The notes below the pieces were generated by a model that did no database searches, was not told the DNA's origin, and worked only from the letters and a program-made list of their open reading frames with translations. DNA of 64,000 nucleotides from Lepidodermella squamata. Its lineage: Eukaryota > Gastrotricha. Location of the stretch: NCBI GenBank assembly GCA_047495785.1, contig JBLDXI010000012.1, forward strand, positions 558,001 to 622,000. The letters run 5' to 3'. Position 1 is the first letter of the stretch, and each line of letters starts with the position of its first letter. Positions 11,025 to 23,103 of the stretch are shown here, in pieces. A program made the translations under genes and the position numbers.

Positions 11025-14000
11025 ATGCATCGTTGGCTGTCAACTGTGCTCATAGCGAGCACCTTAGGATCCAGCAGCCTCGTATCGGGTAAATCTCGTT
11101 AACCTTATTGAAATTCGAATATGTTTAACTATAACCGTGTTTTCAAACAGCCGTCGTTAAGGAGTCTTGCAACGGCCAAGTTAAGGTGTTTACAGCCGCG
11201 TCCGGATACTTCAACACACCTAATTATGGTTTCGGCAACTATGCGCCAAATGATAGATGCTTCTGGCAAATTCTCATCAATCCCGGCCAGAGGATCAAGT
11301 TTGTTCATTTTTACATTTGAAATTCAAATTTTCTTATCAAACATTATTCAGGCTCGAATTCAAAGCTTTTGGAACTCCGTCGTTTGCCGACTGCTCAATG
11401 GGTGACCGAGTCGCTATTTACGATTCGGACCAAGAAAACCCGGAGAGCCTCCTGGGAACTTTCTGCGGAACTTCCATTCCAGGGCCGTTGATCTCACGGA
11501 GTAACAAACTGTTCGTGAAGTTCGTTTCTGACCGCGAGAGCGAAGGTCTTGGCTTCTATTGTCTCTACAGCGCTATCAGCGGTAACTTGAATGCGTCAGA
11601 GCTAAATTTGACTTGATTTCGCTTTCTGTTAACTAGACCGGCCTCAAACCATTCCACCGGCAAATGCGGGTTTTAGGGCAGGCGTGACGCCTTCTGGCGC
11701 CCACGACGTCGCCCCGCCGATGGAGCGAGTTGGTCCGAAGTGTAACGGGAAAGTGTCTGTCCTTACAGCGCCGTCTGGCATCATTCAATCGCCCAACTAC
11801 GGCATCGGCTCTTACTTCCCGGACGATACCTGCTATTGGCAGATCATCGCCATTCCGGGCAAGATCATTCGCCTGCAGTTGATTGTGATGTCGTTGGAAG
11901 AGGGCACTGGCTGCCATAACGATTACACCACAATCTACGACGGAGCGACTGAATCTGCGCCACTGCTTCAGGCCTATTGCGGTCGCAAAAGTGTCCCATC
12001 GGAATTGCTCACAACTGGCAGTGCCATGTTCATCAAGTTCCGAAGTGACCCCAAGAGCCAAAGGGATGGTTTCCGCTTCTTGTACAGCCTTGTCGGTAAG
12101 TAACAGCTAGGTAACAACGAGGACCTTGGAATTCAAATTAAATTGTCAAAATACGGGGGAATGGGGGGAACTTTTGAAACTTTTTGACCTAGTTTTCCGA
12201 AAGGCACTTCGAGTTATTTTATAGATGACTGATTTTCTTTTGTTTTAAGACCGGCCATCTTCGCCCACCCCTCCTCCAAAGCCTCCAACAACCCCAGTTC
12301 CCAAGGATAAGTGCGCAGGTCGCCACCAAATTTTCACCACCAAGTCTGGCTTCATAATTTCGCCCAATTTCGGCTACGGTGAGTACTACGCCAACGATGT
12401 CTGCTTCTGGCAGGTGCTCTCGCCCGATGGCAACAAAGTCAAGTGAGTTACTTGCAATGCTTTATTCATTCTTACTCATGACTTCACCTGTTTTCAGACT
12501 GAGCTTCCAAACTTTTGAAGTTGAGGATGGATTTGCTTGCCCGAAGGACGAACTCGTGATCTACGACGGTCCTTCGGAAATGTCTCCTCTGATCGGCTCT
12601 TTCTGCGGTTCGAACAAGCCCGCGACCATCATCTCCAGCAGCAACGGCCTGTACTTGAAATTCTCCACGGACGCCCATGCGCAATACATCGGCTTCAAGA
12701 TCTTCTACGAATTTGTTGAACCGCCGAAGAAGGAACGCTGCAATGGTGAAATGAACACGTTGACCGAAACATCCGGCTTCATCTTCTCGCCGAATTACGG
12801 CAAGGGCGACTACCCCGAGGACGATATTTGCCACTGGCAGATCATTGGGCAGGAGAACACGCGTGTTCGTCTCAAGGTCGAAAGTCTCGTCATGGAGCAA
12901 AGCCCGGATTGCACAAAGGACTATCTCTCAGTTTGGGATGGACCTGGTGAAAACGCTAACAAGATGAAAGTTTTCTGCGGATCTGTTGCTCAGGAGGTTC
13001 TGCTTAGCACCGGATCTTACATGTATCTGAAGTTTAAGGCGAACGGTGACGGTAACTATCCAGGTTTCAAGTTGTACTACGAGGTAGTCGAAGCCCCGCC
13101 CAAGGACAAATGCAACGGAAAAACTGAGGTATTGCACGACCTGCAAGGCTACTTCCAGTCACCCAATCTTGGCAACGGCCTCTACTACAACAACGACCTC
13201 TGTTTCTGGGACGTTCGCGCCCCACCAGGCCAGCATATTCGCATGATTTTCGAAAAGTTCGACCTCGAGGACGCTGACAACTGCCCGCTGCACGATCATC
13301 TCGCAATCTACGACGGCCAGAGCGAAGATTCGGCGCAGGTCGCTGATCTTTGCGGTCATGATTTGCCGAAAACAATCGAATCAAGCGACAACGCCATGTT
13401 CGTCAAGTTCCAAACCGACGCTGCGAGACGTGCGGCTGGTTTCCGCATCTTCTACGAATTCTTCCAACCGGCTAAGACTGAACCCATCCTGCCACCCCCG
13501 CCAGAGCCTTGCAACGGAAAAGAGTTCCTCCTAACCGGCACTTTTGGCTCATTCAACTCGCCAAACTTTGGCAGCGGTGAATACTTCCCAGATGATAACT
13601 GCTATTGGCTGGTATCCAGTGATTACTTCAACCGGATCAAGCTGACATTTGACTCTTTTGACGTCGAAGCTGACCCTCAATGCTTGCGCGATCGCGTTAT
13701 TGTCTATGACGGCCCGACCGAACAAGCCCCTGTCCTGGGAACTTTCTGCGGCTATTCGCTCCCGAATCCGATCGAATCGACAGCGGCTCAACTGCTGGTC
13801 AAGTTTGAGTCTGACTCGTCCGCTCAACGAACTGGCTTCAAGGCAAGTTACGACACAGAACCAGTAGCGCCAACTTCGGCCTTAGCGGATCCAAGGTTCA
13901 TGTTCTACCGAGGCGCTCCATGGGCGCCGCCCCCAGTTCAGCCTCCTGTTGTCGCCAGCATGCCCGGCCTCAAGCCAGTACCTGTTGACACGTCTGTCCC

Positions 14001-16236
14001 GCTGGTTCGAAACGACCAAATCGACCCTGCTGGCCATGTTGGAACACAGATGTCGGCGAGCGCCGCTAACCGCCCGGCTAAATGCAACGGTGCAGTCACC
14101 CTGGTCAAAGCTACGGCCTTCCCGATGTACGCGCAATCGCCCAACTTCGGCAGCGGCAACTACTTCCCTCAGGACACATGCTACTGGTTGATTCAGTCTG
14201 ATCTTGGCACAACGATTCGCGTCAATTTCTTGTCGTTTGATCTGGAAAATGGCGGCCGTAACTGCCCGAACGACTACGTTGCGTTGTACGATGGCGAGGG
14301 TGATCAATCGCCGTCTCTTGGTCGTTTCTGCGGCTCGAACCTGCCGAGAACTATTCAGAGCCATGGCCGCTCGATGTTGGTCGAATTCAACAGCGACCAG
14401 TCGAACGAGAAGGGCGGTTTCAAGTTCGCATACGAAGCTGTTCAGGCGCAAGGTCAAGCTCCAGCTGCTGCAGGTTTCGGCGGCTCGGCTTTCAACCATT
14501 CAGATGCGGAGAATTCGTGGCTACGACACAGTTTGAACTCTCTGGGAGTTGGAGCTGCCGGGGTTTCTGGTCTCAATCTACCTCGTCTCCCGAACGTCGG
14601 CGCTGCTGGTGGTGTCGACATTCCGATCCCAGGCGTGCCGCCGGTACCTGAGGTGCCAGGCATCCCTCAACTTTCTCAGCTGCAATTAGCTGGTGCAGGT
14701 CACCAGGGCGGAGCTGGCTTCGCTCAACAGGCGCAACAACATCAACAAGCCCAACGCCAACAACCTCAACAGCAGCAACAGCAGCAACAGCAACCACAAC
14801 AACAGCAGCAGCAGCATCAACAACAACAACAACAACAGCAACAGCAACAGCAACAACAGCAAAATTTCAACCAACAGCGGGTCAACAATAACCAACAAGG
14901 CGCAGGCGCCGGCCAAGGTATGGCTAACTTCCCAGCCAACCCCGCTCAACAATTCGTGCAGCAATTTGTCCAACAACAATTCACTGGCCCAACTTCAATG
15001 CCAGTTGTTGCCGGTAACAGCTTCAACAACTTCGCCGGCGGTATCTTGAACCAACGGCCTAGGAGTAGCCGGAAGGCGAACGGAAATTTCGAAGCGGGTA
15101 ACTACGAAGGTGGCGCTGAGGGCGACGAGAACGAGGCTGATGGTGAGTTTAGTGAGGATGAGCAAAATGCGGAGAGTGAATTCGAAAATAACCAACAAGG
15201 CCAGAACCAAGGTCAGGAGACTGGTAATTTCGAAGATTCCGGCTCGACTTTCATGAGCGTTCCAACTGGCCCGCAGCATGAAGAGGTCGCCCACAACAAC
15301 CGCCTCGTTTCGAACAAAGCCTGCCGCGGCCGTATCGTCTCGTTAGTCGCGCCATCAGACGGCGCTTTCTTCCGTCTCGCGTCGTCAAACGGCGAGGATG
15401 GCAACTATCTGGCGAACGATAACTGCAACTGGTTCTTATCTGCCGCTGCTGGACAGGTGTTGCAGATCAAGTTCTCGTCGTACGAAATCTCCGGCTCGGA
15501 CACGTCGGCCTGCGAAAATGACTACATCGCCATTTTCAACGGCGTCAATCGCAAGGCGCCGCTCATCGGCCGTTACTGCACGCGAAACCCGCCACCATCC
15601 GTTGTCGTCACCAATGGCTCTTATGCCTTCATCGAATTCAGCGCTGCCAGCAAATCGCCGCAGCGAGGCCACGGCTTCGTTCTCGATTTCAAACAGCTCG
15701 ACACGCCCGAACATGGTATGCGAAAAATCCTTCAATTTTGTCAATTTTTTAATGGAATTTTTTTAGCTCATACCGAAAATGCTACTACAACCACGACTAC
15801 AACAACAGAGAAGGCGCCTGAAGCCACTGAGCCAGCGCCAACTGCCGCTGCCTCTCAGGCCCAGCCGCGTTGCCTCGGCCGTCAGATGCTGTTGACCGCT
15901 GAACGTGGGGCTATCGAAGCGCCAGTCAACGAAGTTGGCAACTACTACCCTCTCGACACCTGCATCTGGCGGTTATCAGTCGACGCCGGCAAGAAAATTC
16001 TGTTCCACTTCGACCGGCTCGCAATCGAGGAAACGCCTCAGTGCCAGTATGACGCGGTTCGCATCTACGACGGCCCATCATCGCAAGGCCAGCAAGCGCC
16101 GTTGATCGGCGGCTTCTGCGGTGCCGTGCTGCCCGTCAACCCAATCACCACCTCGTCGAACCAGGCTGAAATCGTCTTCAGTTCAGATTCAACCGTTGAA
16201 GACAAGGGCTTCCTTCTAACCTATCGTGTTGTTTGA
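11025..16236 (+). CDS. Secreted nine-CUB-domain protein with polyglutamine linker
   Basis: Seven exons close in phase: 11025-11088, 11151-11298, 11352-11581, 11637-12095, 12250-12442, 12498-15715 and 15767-16236, giving 1593 residues. Residues 1-21 are a signal peptide encoded by exon 1 (MHRWLSTVLIASTLGSSSLVS). Nine CUB domains follow at about 28-145, 182-297, 320-437, 445-560, 568-687, 702-817, 892-1012, 1305-1430 and 1471-1592. Most show the family signs: CNG at the start, SPNFG-x-G-x-YF, C-x-W, an acidic CxxD-x-IYDG calcium site and FCG. A linker at about 1020-1300 holds Gly/Pro-rich, polyglutamine and acidic tracts. There is no protease, EGF or transmembrane segment, so it is neither a tolloid nor a cubilin. 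It is probably an extracellular matrix or cell-surface adhesion component. Another CUB array lies at 34592-38373. Product identity is uncertain; domain content is secure. Confidence 0.9.
14720..14880 (+). repeat. CAA/CAG repeat encoding polyglutamine
   Basis: A run of CAA and CAG codons with a few CAC/CAT and CCA interruptions inside exon 6 of the nine-CUB gene. It encodes about 50 residues that are almost all glutamine. Mixed CAA/CAG usage suggests the tract is not a pure, recently expanded triplet array. It sits between CUB domains 7 and 8, so it acts as a flexible spacer rather than as part of a fold. Confidence 0.9.
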
Positions 16237-16896
16237 GTTTTTTACGCTATCACTCAATGTGCAATGGAGGTCGTTTCCATCGTCATCCCAATGAGATCTG
16301 CAAATCAATTTATGCCTGTTTTCAAAGAACACTAAATATCATCTTATTTATGACAAATTTTACTCGCTAAATTTACTATCGAGAACTGTTTTGTACAGTA
16401 ACATCACCAACTGAATCAAATACCTGTCGATTGCTGCGTGAAACACAACGCTGCGGAAAAATGAACGGCGAATTCGCTTTTTTACTCGAATTAACCCCGA
16501 ACTTGTTGTTTCATCTTTTTCGTATGAATCAAAAAGAAGCAGTGCTGTCTTTGTTGTGTTCTCTCGATTGCAATTGAGAAATATTTATTGCATTATATTA
16601 TGTATGTTCATGGACTGTACTATTCATGGTTCATTTGCGATGGATCTTCGAACTGGGACAATTATAATTATAGAAAAACGAACTGCAAAAAATGAAGATT
16701 AAATAATACCGAAAAACGTTTTTATCAAAATTGGTTTTGTCATCCTCAATTTTATTATAAAGCGTAATAACCACTGCGTTGCGTGCCTTATCGCAGTTTT
16801 TCGCACATCCTGCCAGATGGTTGGAAAATTTAGAGCGTAGCCAAAATGACCGGCTATTTAGTCATTTTTTATTAGTTTTCCGCGTACCAAGCTACC
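16237..16896. other. Intergenic between nine-CUB and CNG genes
   Basis: AT-rich 3' flank and upstream region. AATAAT/TTAAATAAT-like possible polyadenylation signals occur near 16695-16710. No gene seen. Confidence 0.4.
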
Positions 16897-19758
16897 ATGG
16901 AATCGGTAACGAGCGAAAAGCGCGCTTTGTTAACTCCCGAGGTCATGTCAACTCATACGAATCAAGAAGCCGATGAGCCGGGTGACGCAAATAGCAGTGG
17001 CTACGTCAGCAATAATCATAAGGGAGCCAGGGAGAGTTTTTTGATGGACAGCCTCAATAATCACAGTAGTACGGCTCTGATGCGCTCGCGACCGTCAATG
17101 AACCATAGCAATAGATTCGTCAAACGAGGATCACTCACTATCAATAGCCTGCCACAGCAGTTTAGTTATAACGAAGAATCAGCAATAGCCGGCTCGCCGT
17201 TAATGGAACGCAGAAGTCAGGTTAGCACGCTGTGCCTCTCATGCGTGACATTTAAAATACGGCTTATATGCACTACGAGCTAAAAAATGATCATTAGAAT
17301 AGTACTAATGTTAAGACCACGGAAATTGTCTTTTTCGAGACGCTATTCTTTAGATTGTCCTGCTTCTGTTTTGCAACCCCAGGAAACCCTGCTTCAAAGG
17401 TCAAGCAATCCGAACAACCCGGTAACGTCTAGCAATCGCGGCTCGCAAAATGAGGAGAACGCAAGTGATGCTGAAATGTTAGATGACGATCCGTCGAATC
17501 GGCAGTCGTCTTCTTCTTATCAAAGTTCGCATGCACAATCTTGGCGGCCTTGGTTCGACAAAACTTGCTGCTTCGGTTTAATTCGCTTACGATGCACTTG
17601 GATCTTTCACCCGCAAGGACCATTGAGCTATATGTGGCTGCTGATCGTTAGCATAGCTGTTATCCATAACATAATCGTAAGCCATCAATTCTATGGTAGC
17701 TGCTATTACTCATGATTTTATTGTTCGTAGCATATTCCTCTTCGGTACGCATTCTGCGGGTGGAATATGAACTTTGCAATGGCTGCTACGACAGAAAGCA
17801 TCATTCGAGGCTCCTCGAATATATCATCTGCCTTGAAGGCCATCCCGGCAATGTTTCCACCACAGGATATCGCATTTTGGATGATACCAGATTATTTTTT
17901 TGATACAATTTATGCTGTCGATATTTTAAAGTCGATGCGAACTGGTTATTTCGAAGAAGGCTTTATGAATGCCCATCCTCAAGCTATTTTTTCTCACTAC
18001 GTCGGTTCGGCTTCTTTTTATGCCGACGTTTTATCTCTACTTCCCCTTGACTTCCTGTATTTATCATTTGGATTGAATTCGCTTCTCAGAATGCCAAGGA
18101 TAATAAAAATCTATCGATGGTTTCAGTTTATCAACTGGACGGAGAGACACACGAGCTGGCCCAATGTTGCGAGATCAATCAAAATGTTCATATACGTCCT
18201 CATTATTTGTCACTGGAACGCAGCTTTAGCCAAAACAGCCTTGCAAGGGTAAGAATAATTATTCATTAATTAGTGCGGCATTTTTCAACCCAATCTCATA
18301 GATACGAAACTATCTGGTTTATTAAGGAAAACAATACAGTGATAACGACTGGATTCAGCGAAATTAAGCCCTCCAATCAAACCATGTTTTTGTCCTCAGC
18401 TGAAGACCTTCCAACCTACTGGGCATGGCTTTACGTCTCCGTGTCAACCTTGTGCACTCTTGGCCTGTCCGCCACAAATGGGCTGAAATTCAACGAACCG
18501 CCTTTCATCTTCATTTTTCTCATCTCACAAATGATGGTTGGCCTCGTGCTTTTCGCTGTGACCATTGGCGAAATATTGCTCATCGTTGATAGCTTAGGAG
18601 CTGGTCGGCGAGAGTTCCAAAGTAAGGCGGTAATCATTTTTTAATTCGATTTTATTTCGCTCACATTTTATCTCAGTGCATCTTGACGCTGTGAAAAATT
18701 ACATGGTGAAGCAGGACATTCCTAAGCCGGTTTGCTCTAAAGTAATACGCTGGTTTGATTACATTTGGGAGTCCAAGCGCGGATTCGACGAAGAGCGCCG
18801 CCACCTTATGGTGTTGCCAGATTGCCTGCAAGCGGACATATCTCTTCACGCTTATTTACACACATTGAAGCAAGTCGAATTTTTCCGCAACACCGAGGCT
18901 GGTTTCTTGAAAGAACTGGTTCTAAAACTTAAGCCAATCCTATTCAGCCCCGGAGAGTACATTTGTCGAAAGGGAGAAATCGGCCGCAACATGTTTATCA
19001 TTGAAGTTGGCCTGCTTCAAGTTTACAGTGGAAAGCATGTTAATTCCAAGCCGGTTGCTTTGCTGAAAAAGGGGCAATACTTCGGTGAGCTGAGTATTTT
19101 AAATATGGGCAAAGCTGGCAATAGAAGAACAGCCACGATTCGCTCGGTTGGCTACTCTCATTTGCTATCCCTTTGCAAGGACGATTTGTTCAGCGTTCTT
19201 CAAGATTTTCCGAAAGAACGAGCTCGCTTAGAATATTTCGCAGCAAAGCGAAGCGAAAAATATCACCAAGAGAAAGTTCAAGAAAAGCTTCGGCGCCAGC
19301 AAAGCCGCGAAACTATTAATCAACTCATCCTTAATGAGGGCAACCCGGAAATGACGGAATGGTGCAGCAGCAATAATTTAGAACAAAGTCCGATTGCGAA
19401 CGGTGCGTTGGGGCATACCGCTACATTCGAAACATCTTCATCATCGTCGAGCGAAGTTGAAGCGATTGGAAATTCTGCAAGAGATAATATTGCAAGATGG
19501 CAAAATGCCGAGGCTTCAGTTTCGCAAAGTGAATTGTTCGCAAGTGAAGGCAATTTGCCGCGAATTCCTGCGAGCGAAACTAATCACATTGATCAGATAG
19601 AACCGAGACCATCATGCACCACGGCTTCAACGCCTCGTGAGCGAGCTCGGCGAAGTAATTTAGTGGCGAGAATAACAGCCGTCAACACTGGTTCGCCTCT
19701 TCTTTCCAGAGTGGCGCGATCGATGGAGACAATAACTGGTCGTGAATCTGTACTTTGA
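16897..19758 (+). CDS. Cyclic-nucleotide-gated cation channel with atypical pore
   Basis: Five exons close in phase: 16897-17220, 17383-17676, 17731-18248, 18302-18621 and 18677-19758, 845 residues. The N-terminal 190 residues are serine-rich and probably cytosolic. S1 is LSYMWLLIVSIAVIHNI, S3 carries FFDTIYAVDILKSMRTGYFE, and then LSLLPLDFLYL precedes S4 (NSLLRMPRIIKIYRWF), a classic CNG signature. S5, pore and S6 occupy exons 3-4. The C-linker (PVCSKVIRWFDYIWESKRG) leads to a cyclic-nucleotide-binding domain at about 560-680, with FSPGEYICRKGEIG, the YFGELSIL loop and NRRTATIRSVGYS, whose arginine binds the phosphate. The pore reads STLCTLGLSATNG where cation-conducting CNGA channels have TTIGETPPP, so the selectivity glutamate is missing. 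It may be a modulatory subunit or have unusual conductance. Confidence 0.88.
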
Positions 19759-19868
19759 TAAAACGAAGCTTGCGTTTGCGAGAGCAGTCATTTTTATTAT
19801 TTGCAATCAATTTTAACAAATTATCCAAAATAAAATCGGTGTTATAACTTGGATGGCATTTCTGGGTG

Positions 19869-21181
19869 TTACTTTTTCTTTCCAGACTTCTTTCCCTTTC
19901 CCTTCCTTCCTTTCTTTTTCGGCGCATAGAGACCAATGCCTCGTCGAGCCATGATCGTGCGCCACCACGACTGAATTTTGAGGGTCGCTCGCATTTCGGC
20001 AGCCTCGCGCTCGGCCTTTTTACGAGCGCGTTCCTTCTCAATTTTATCTTGGAGCACAACCTTTTCGTATTCTTCGTAGGTTCTTGTCATTCGTTCCAAT
20101 TTGTCGAGATCTCGAGCTTTATCAGACTTGAGCTGGTCAAGTTTTATCTGCAATGCGTCAACGTCCTTCTCGTATTTGGCCATCCAGAAGTCTCGCTTCT
20201 CCTCGAGTTCTTTCTCGTGCACGCGAAGATAATTCTCGATTTCATTATTGACGCGCTGTTCTTCCTCGAGTCGTACTGTCAAGAGCTGAAAATGAAATCA
20301 ATTCAACAGTCAATTCATGATATTTTCTGATCAACTCTTCTTACTTTCTTCTCTTCTTCCAATTCTTCCTCGGATAAGCGACATTTGTGTTGAGTCTGGG
20401 CAACGTTGACGTCGGTCAGTTTTTTCACATACTTTTCTTCCATGTTTGTTTTGGCTTTAGTTTCCTGAAGCTGGTCTTTCAAGTGAGCGTGATACTCAGC
20501 TCGTTGTTGCAATTCAATTTCTTTCTGACGGTTGACTTCAACGATTTGCTTTTGCAAACCTTTGATACGTTTTTTCAGGTCTTCTTCTCTGTATGAACAT
20601 TGGAAAAAGTTATGAATGAGCTTTATGTTAGTAAGTAAGTTTAAACCTGTGGATATATACCTTCAGCATAGACATTCGCTTATTTTCAGACGTCACAGCA
20701 TCAACTAGACATTGAAACGATCCATTTAATCTAAGATCACCTGTGAGACGCGTGAGAACGTTTTGACAGAATTCCCTGTTGTAGAAGGGACAGACAGTTG
20801 GTTTAAAAATTCCGATAATGAATTCTTGTCAGCATACCTGTCTGCCTTAATTTTCTCGAGGTTCTCAGGAGTCAGTGGATTCTGGCTCAGCCCTCTCTCA
20901 TATTTGTGCATGCCGTCACGCACATCTTTCCCAATTGCAGGGTCGCGTTTCCCAGGTTTGACGTCACGCGAAAATGACTTATCCTCAATCGCCCGCTGAT
21001 TCTCCACGACTTGTCCGATTTGCTCCGCAAGAAAGTCTTGAACGTTTGGCCGAGACTCGAAACTTTTGGGCATAATGCTGCCCAAAATATTGAGTTGGTC
21101 AATACAGTCGTCCACCACGCTGGAAACCTGGCAAGCTTCCAGGTTATTAAGCTGGTAGAGATATTGTAAGGTATGAGACAT
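19869..21181 (-). CDS. IQCG: IQCG / dynein regulatory complex subunit 9
   Basis: Homologue of IQ-motif-containing G (DRC9), part of the nexin-dynein regulatory complex that ties axonemal doublets together in motile cilia. Four exons close in phase: 21181-20838, 20775-20647, 20588-20345 and 20285-19869, about 377 residues. The first 115 residues are helical (MSHTLQYLYQLNNLEACQVS). Exons 3-4 are long coiled coil, for example EKYVKKLTDVNVAQTQHKCR. The IQ motif (IQSWWRTIMARRGIGLY) lies near the C-terminus and a very basic lysine/glycine tail ends the protein, both as in known IQCG. A minus-strand AATAAA lies at about 19793-19798. It is convergent with the CNG gene and sits about 80 bp from the C10orf53 homologue on the same strand. 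Confidence 0.88.
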
Positions 21182-21263
21182 CCTTAAAATGGGTATCTAA
21201 AAATAAAACACGCTGATTCACAAAATTTATATTTAATTTAACTATAAATTGATGGAAAGATAT

Positions 21264-21542
21264 TCAGTACGCCTCGGCCACAGCGATAACAGCTTTGCTA
21301 CAGTTTTCATCGAGCTGGCCATCGGATGCGAACTCGAGGTCTTGTATGTCGCAAGAATACACTTTCTCACCATGAACCCATATCTCGACGACATTCCAGT
21401 CATCAAGCTTTTCAAGGATCACTTTGTGACCAGCCTGCGTGAGCTGATTAATAAGACCTTCAAGCCGTTCCTCTCGATACTCTACTATTCCAGCCTGCCG
21501 ATATGGTCCATACCTTAAGACAGCGGTCGTATTTTGTGGCAT
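21264..21542 (-). CDS. UPF0728 protein (C10orf53 homologue)
   Basis: A single-exon 92-residue protein, the usual length for the UPF0728 family (human C10orf53). Family signs are the opening MPQNTTAVLRYGPYRQAG, the central KVILEKLDDWNVVEIWVHGE, and CDIQDLEFASDGQLD before a final helix ending VAEAY. Biochemical function is unknown; the family is patchily kept across animals with motile cilia, which fits its place just upstream of IQCG on the same strand. About 80 bp separate its stop from the IQCG start, so co-expression from a shared or overlapping control region is plausible but not shown. Confidence 0.88.
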   Translation of the reverse strand: MPQNTTAVLRYGPYRQAGIVEYREERLEGLINQLTQAGHKVILEKLDDWNVVEIWVHGEKVYSCDIQDLEFASDGQLDENCSKAVIAVAEAY

Positions 21543-23103
21543 TTTATTACGCAGATATAGTTTCTACAATGAGAGCACTTGTATGAATTTAAAATGATTA
21601 GCTAAGCCTAAAACATGGTATCGGGAGAGAGGATGTTAGCTGCTGAACCCAAAAACACTTAGAAATGATTATTTGTGAGAAGGAGACTAATCCTGAGAAA
21701 GAATGAAAAGTTTGATGGCCATCGACTAGCACCGAATACATTAGCCACAGTCAATAAATGTGCTCGAGTACAAGGAGTAAAAAAACCCGTGAATCACAAA
21801 ACAAATTGTAGCAATCGACTTGTGATTCGAGAAAGGAGGTTACTCATAAGCCATGTCAAACTAGGCACAAAAATTACAAATCTAGCCAGTATTTTCAGAC
21901 GTTTATACAGAATACCTGTCAGTCACGTCTAAGTGATCGATATTAGCCTATTGAAAGTCCGGAAAAGCTTATTTGGAAAATAGGTGGAATTAAGCGGGAT
22001 ACAAAATTATCGGGTGACTGATGTTTATCCATTCAGAGCATCAGATGGATGGATGCAAGGATAGATTTTGGACCCAGACACAAGACCCTGACATAAGATT
22101 GGAGATTTCTTATCAGCAGAATCGCCTGTTGCGAGGGACGCATGCATGGTTGTTAAGCGTATTAATTTTATGAAAAATTCCACTGTCAAATTTATTAGTT
22201 ACATTAATATATTTATATGATTTTCAGTTGAAGTTTTGTTTGGAAGTGAAAATTTTCATGTTGTCCCTATCGCCGGTAAACTGACCGCACTCTGTGCTGT
22301 GCGCCCGCCGGATCCTGTCTTCTGCCTCAAGCAGCCTTTGCCGGTAGCCAGTGCCCAGTGCACCCTGAGAGCAGCTAGCATCCTGATTACAGAGTTAAGA
22401 AAAATTAGTTTAAAAATTCCGACTTGAGGGTTGAGGGATTTTCAGTATTGCAAATTGCAATGCACGATCTCAGTAGTGCAAGAAAGCATGTGAACGAACA
22501 TATTTTGGGGCTGGCAGATGAGGCCAAAACACCCGCTACAACCACCTTCCTGCCTTATACTGCTCAAGGTCGGCTGTGGCGTTCTTCAGGCGAGTTAGAT
22601 CAACGAGGCAATCGAAACCAGCATGTACTGCGGAATCAGGCCAAAAATCCACTTGGGAGTAGGTGTCATAACTGTTTCATGTTCATATCGATTTTTTTCA
22701 GCAGGTATTCTTGGTTAGCTTACCCATATAGTGAAGTAATTGTGGCACTGCCAAAAATAGTTCCATGTATCCCGAAAACTCGCCAGTGACTAGTTATGAA
22801 ATTAATTGTCTTTAGAAAACGAGCCTTTATTCTCCGCATCATAGCCCTTAGCGTGTTCTTCGATGGCCCCCAGAGGAGAATGAGTTACTGAACGAATAGC
22901 TGATGCTGTTTAAATGTTGAGGATGGGTTAAGCATCCGCAATTTATTGAAGCTTCTTGTAGAAAATCTTTTCTATCTAAGGAACTTGTTTCTACGCTCAT
23001 GTATTGCTCTGTTGATTTACCAATTATCTACATCTTCAATTCCTATATTGCGTAACAAATCCCGTACCTATTTTTTATTATTTTTTAGATGCTTAAGACA
23101 TAA
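21543..23103. other. Intergenic, no gene seen
   Basis: No supported coding region. A GC-richer patch at about 22285-22375 stands out from the AT-rich flanks but has no reading I could support. Short ORFs at 22236-22427 and 22424-22789 look like chance. Confidence 0.4.

Noticed and set aside
13882-14499. 205-codon minus-strand ORF
   Set aside because: Antisense shadow of the nine-CUB gene. No recognisable domain or splice context.
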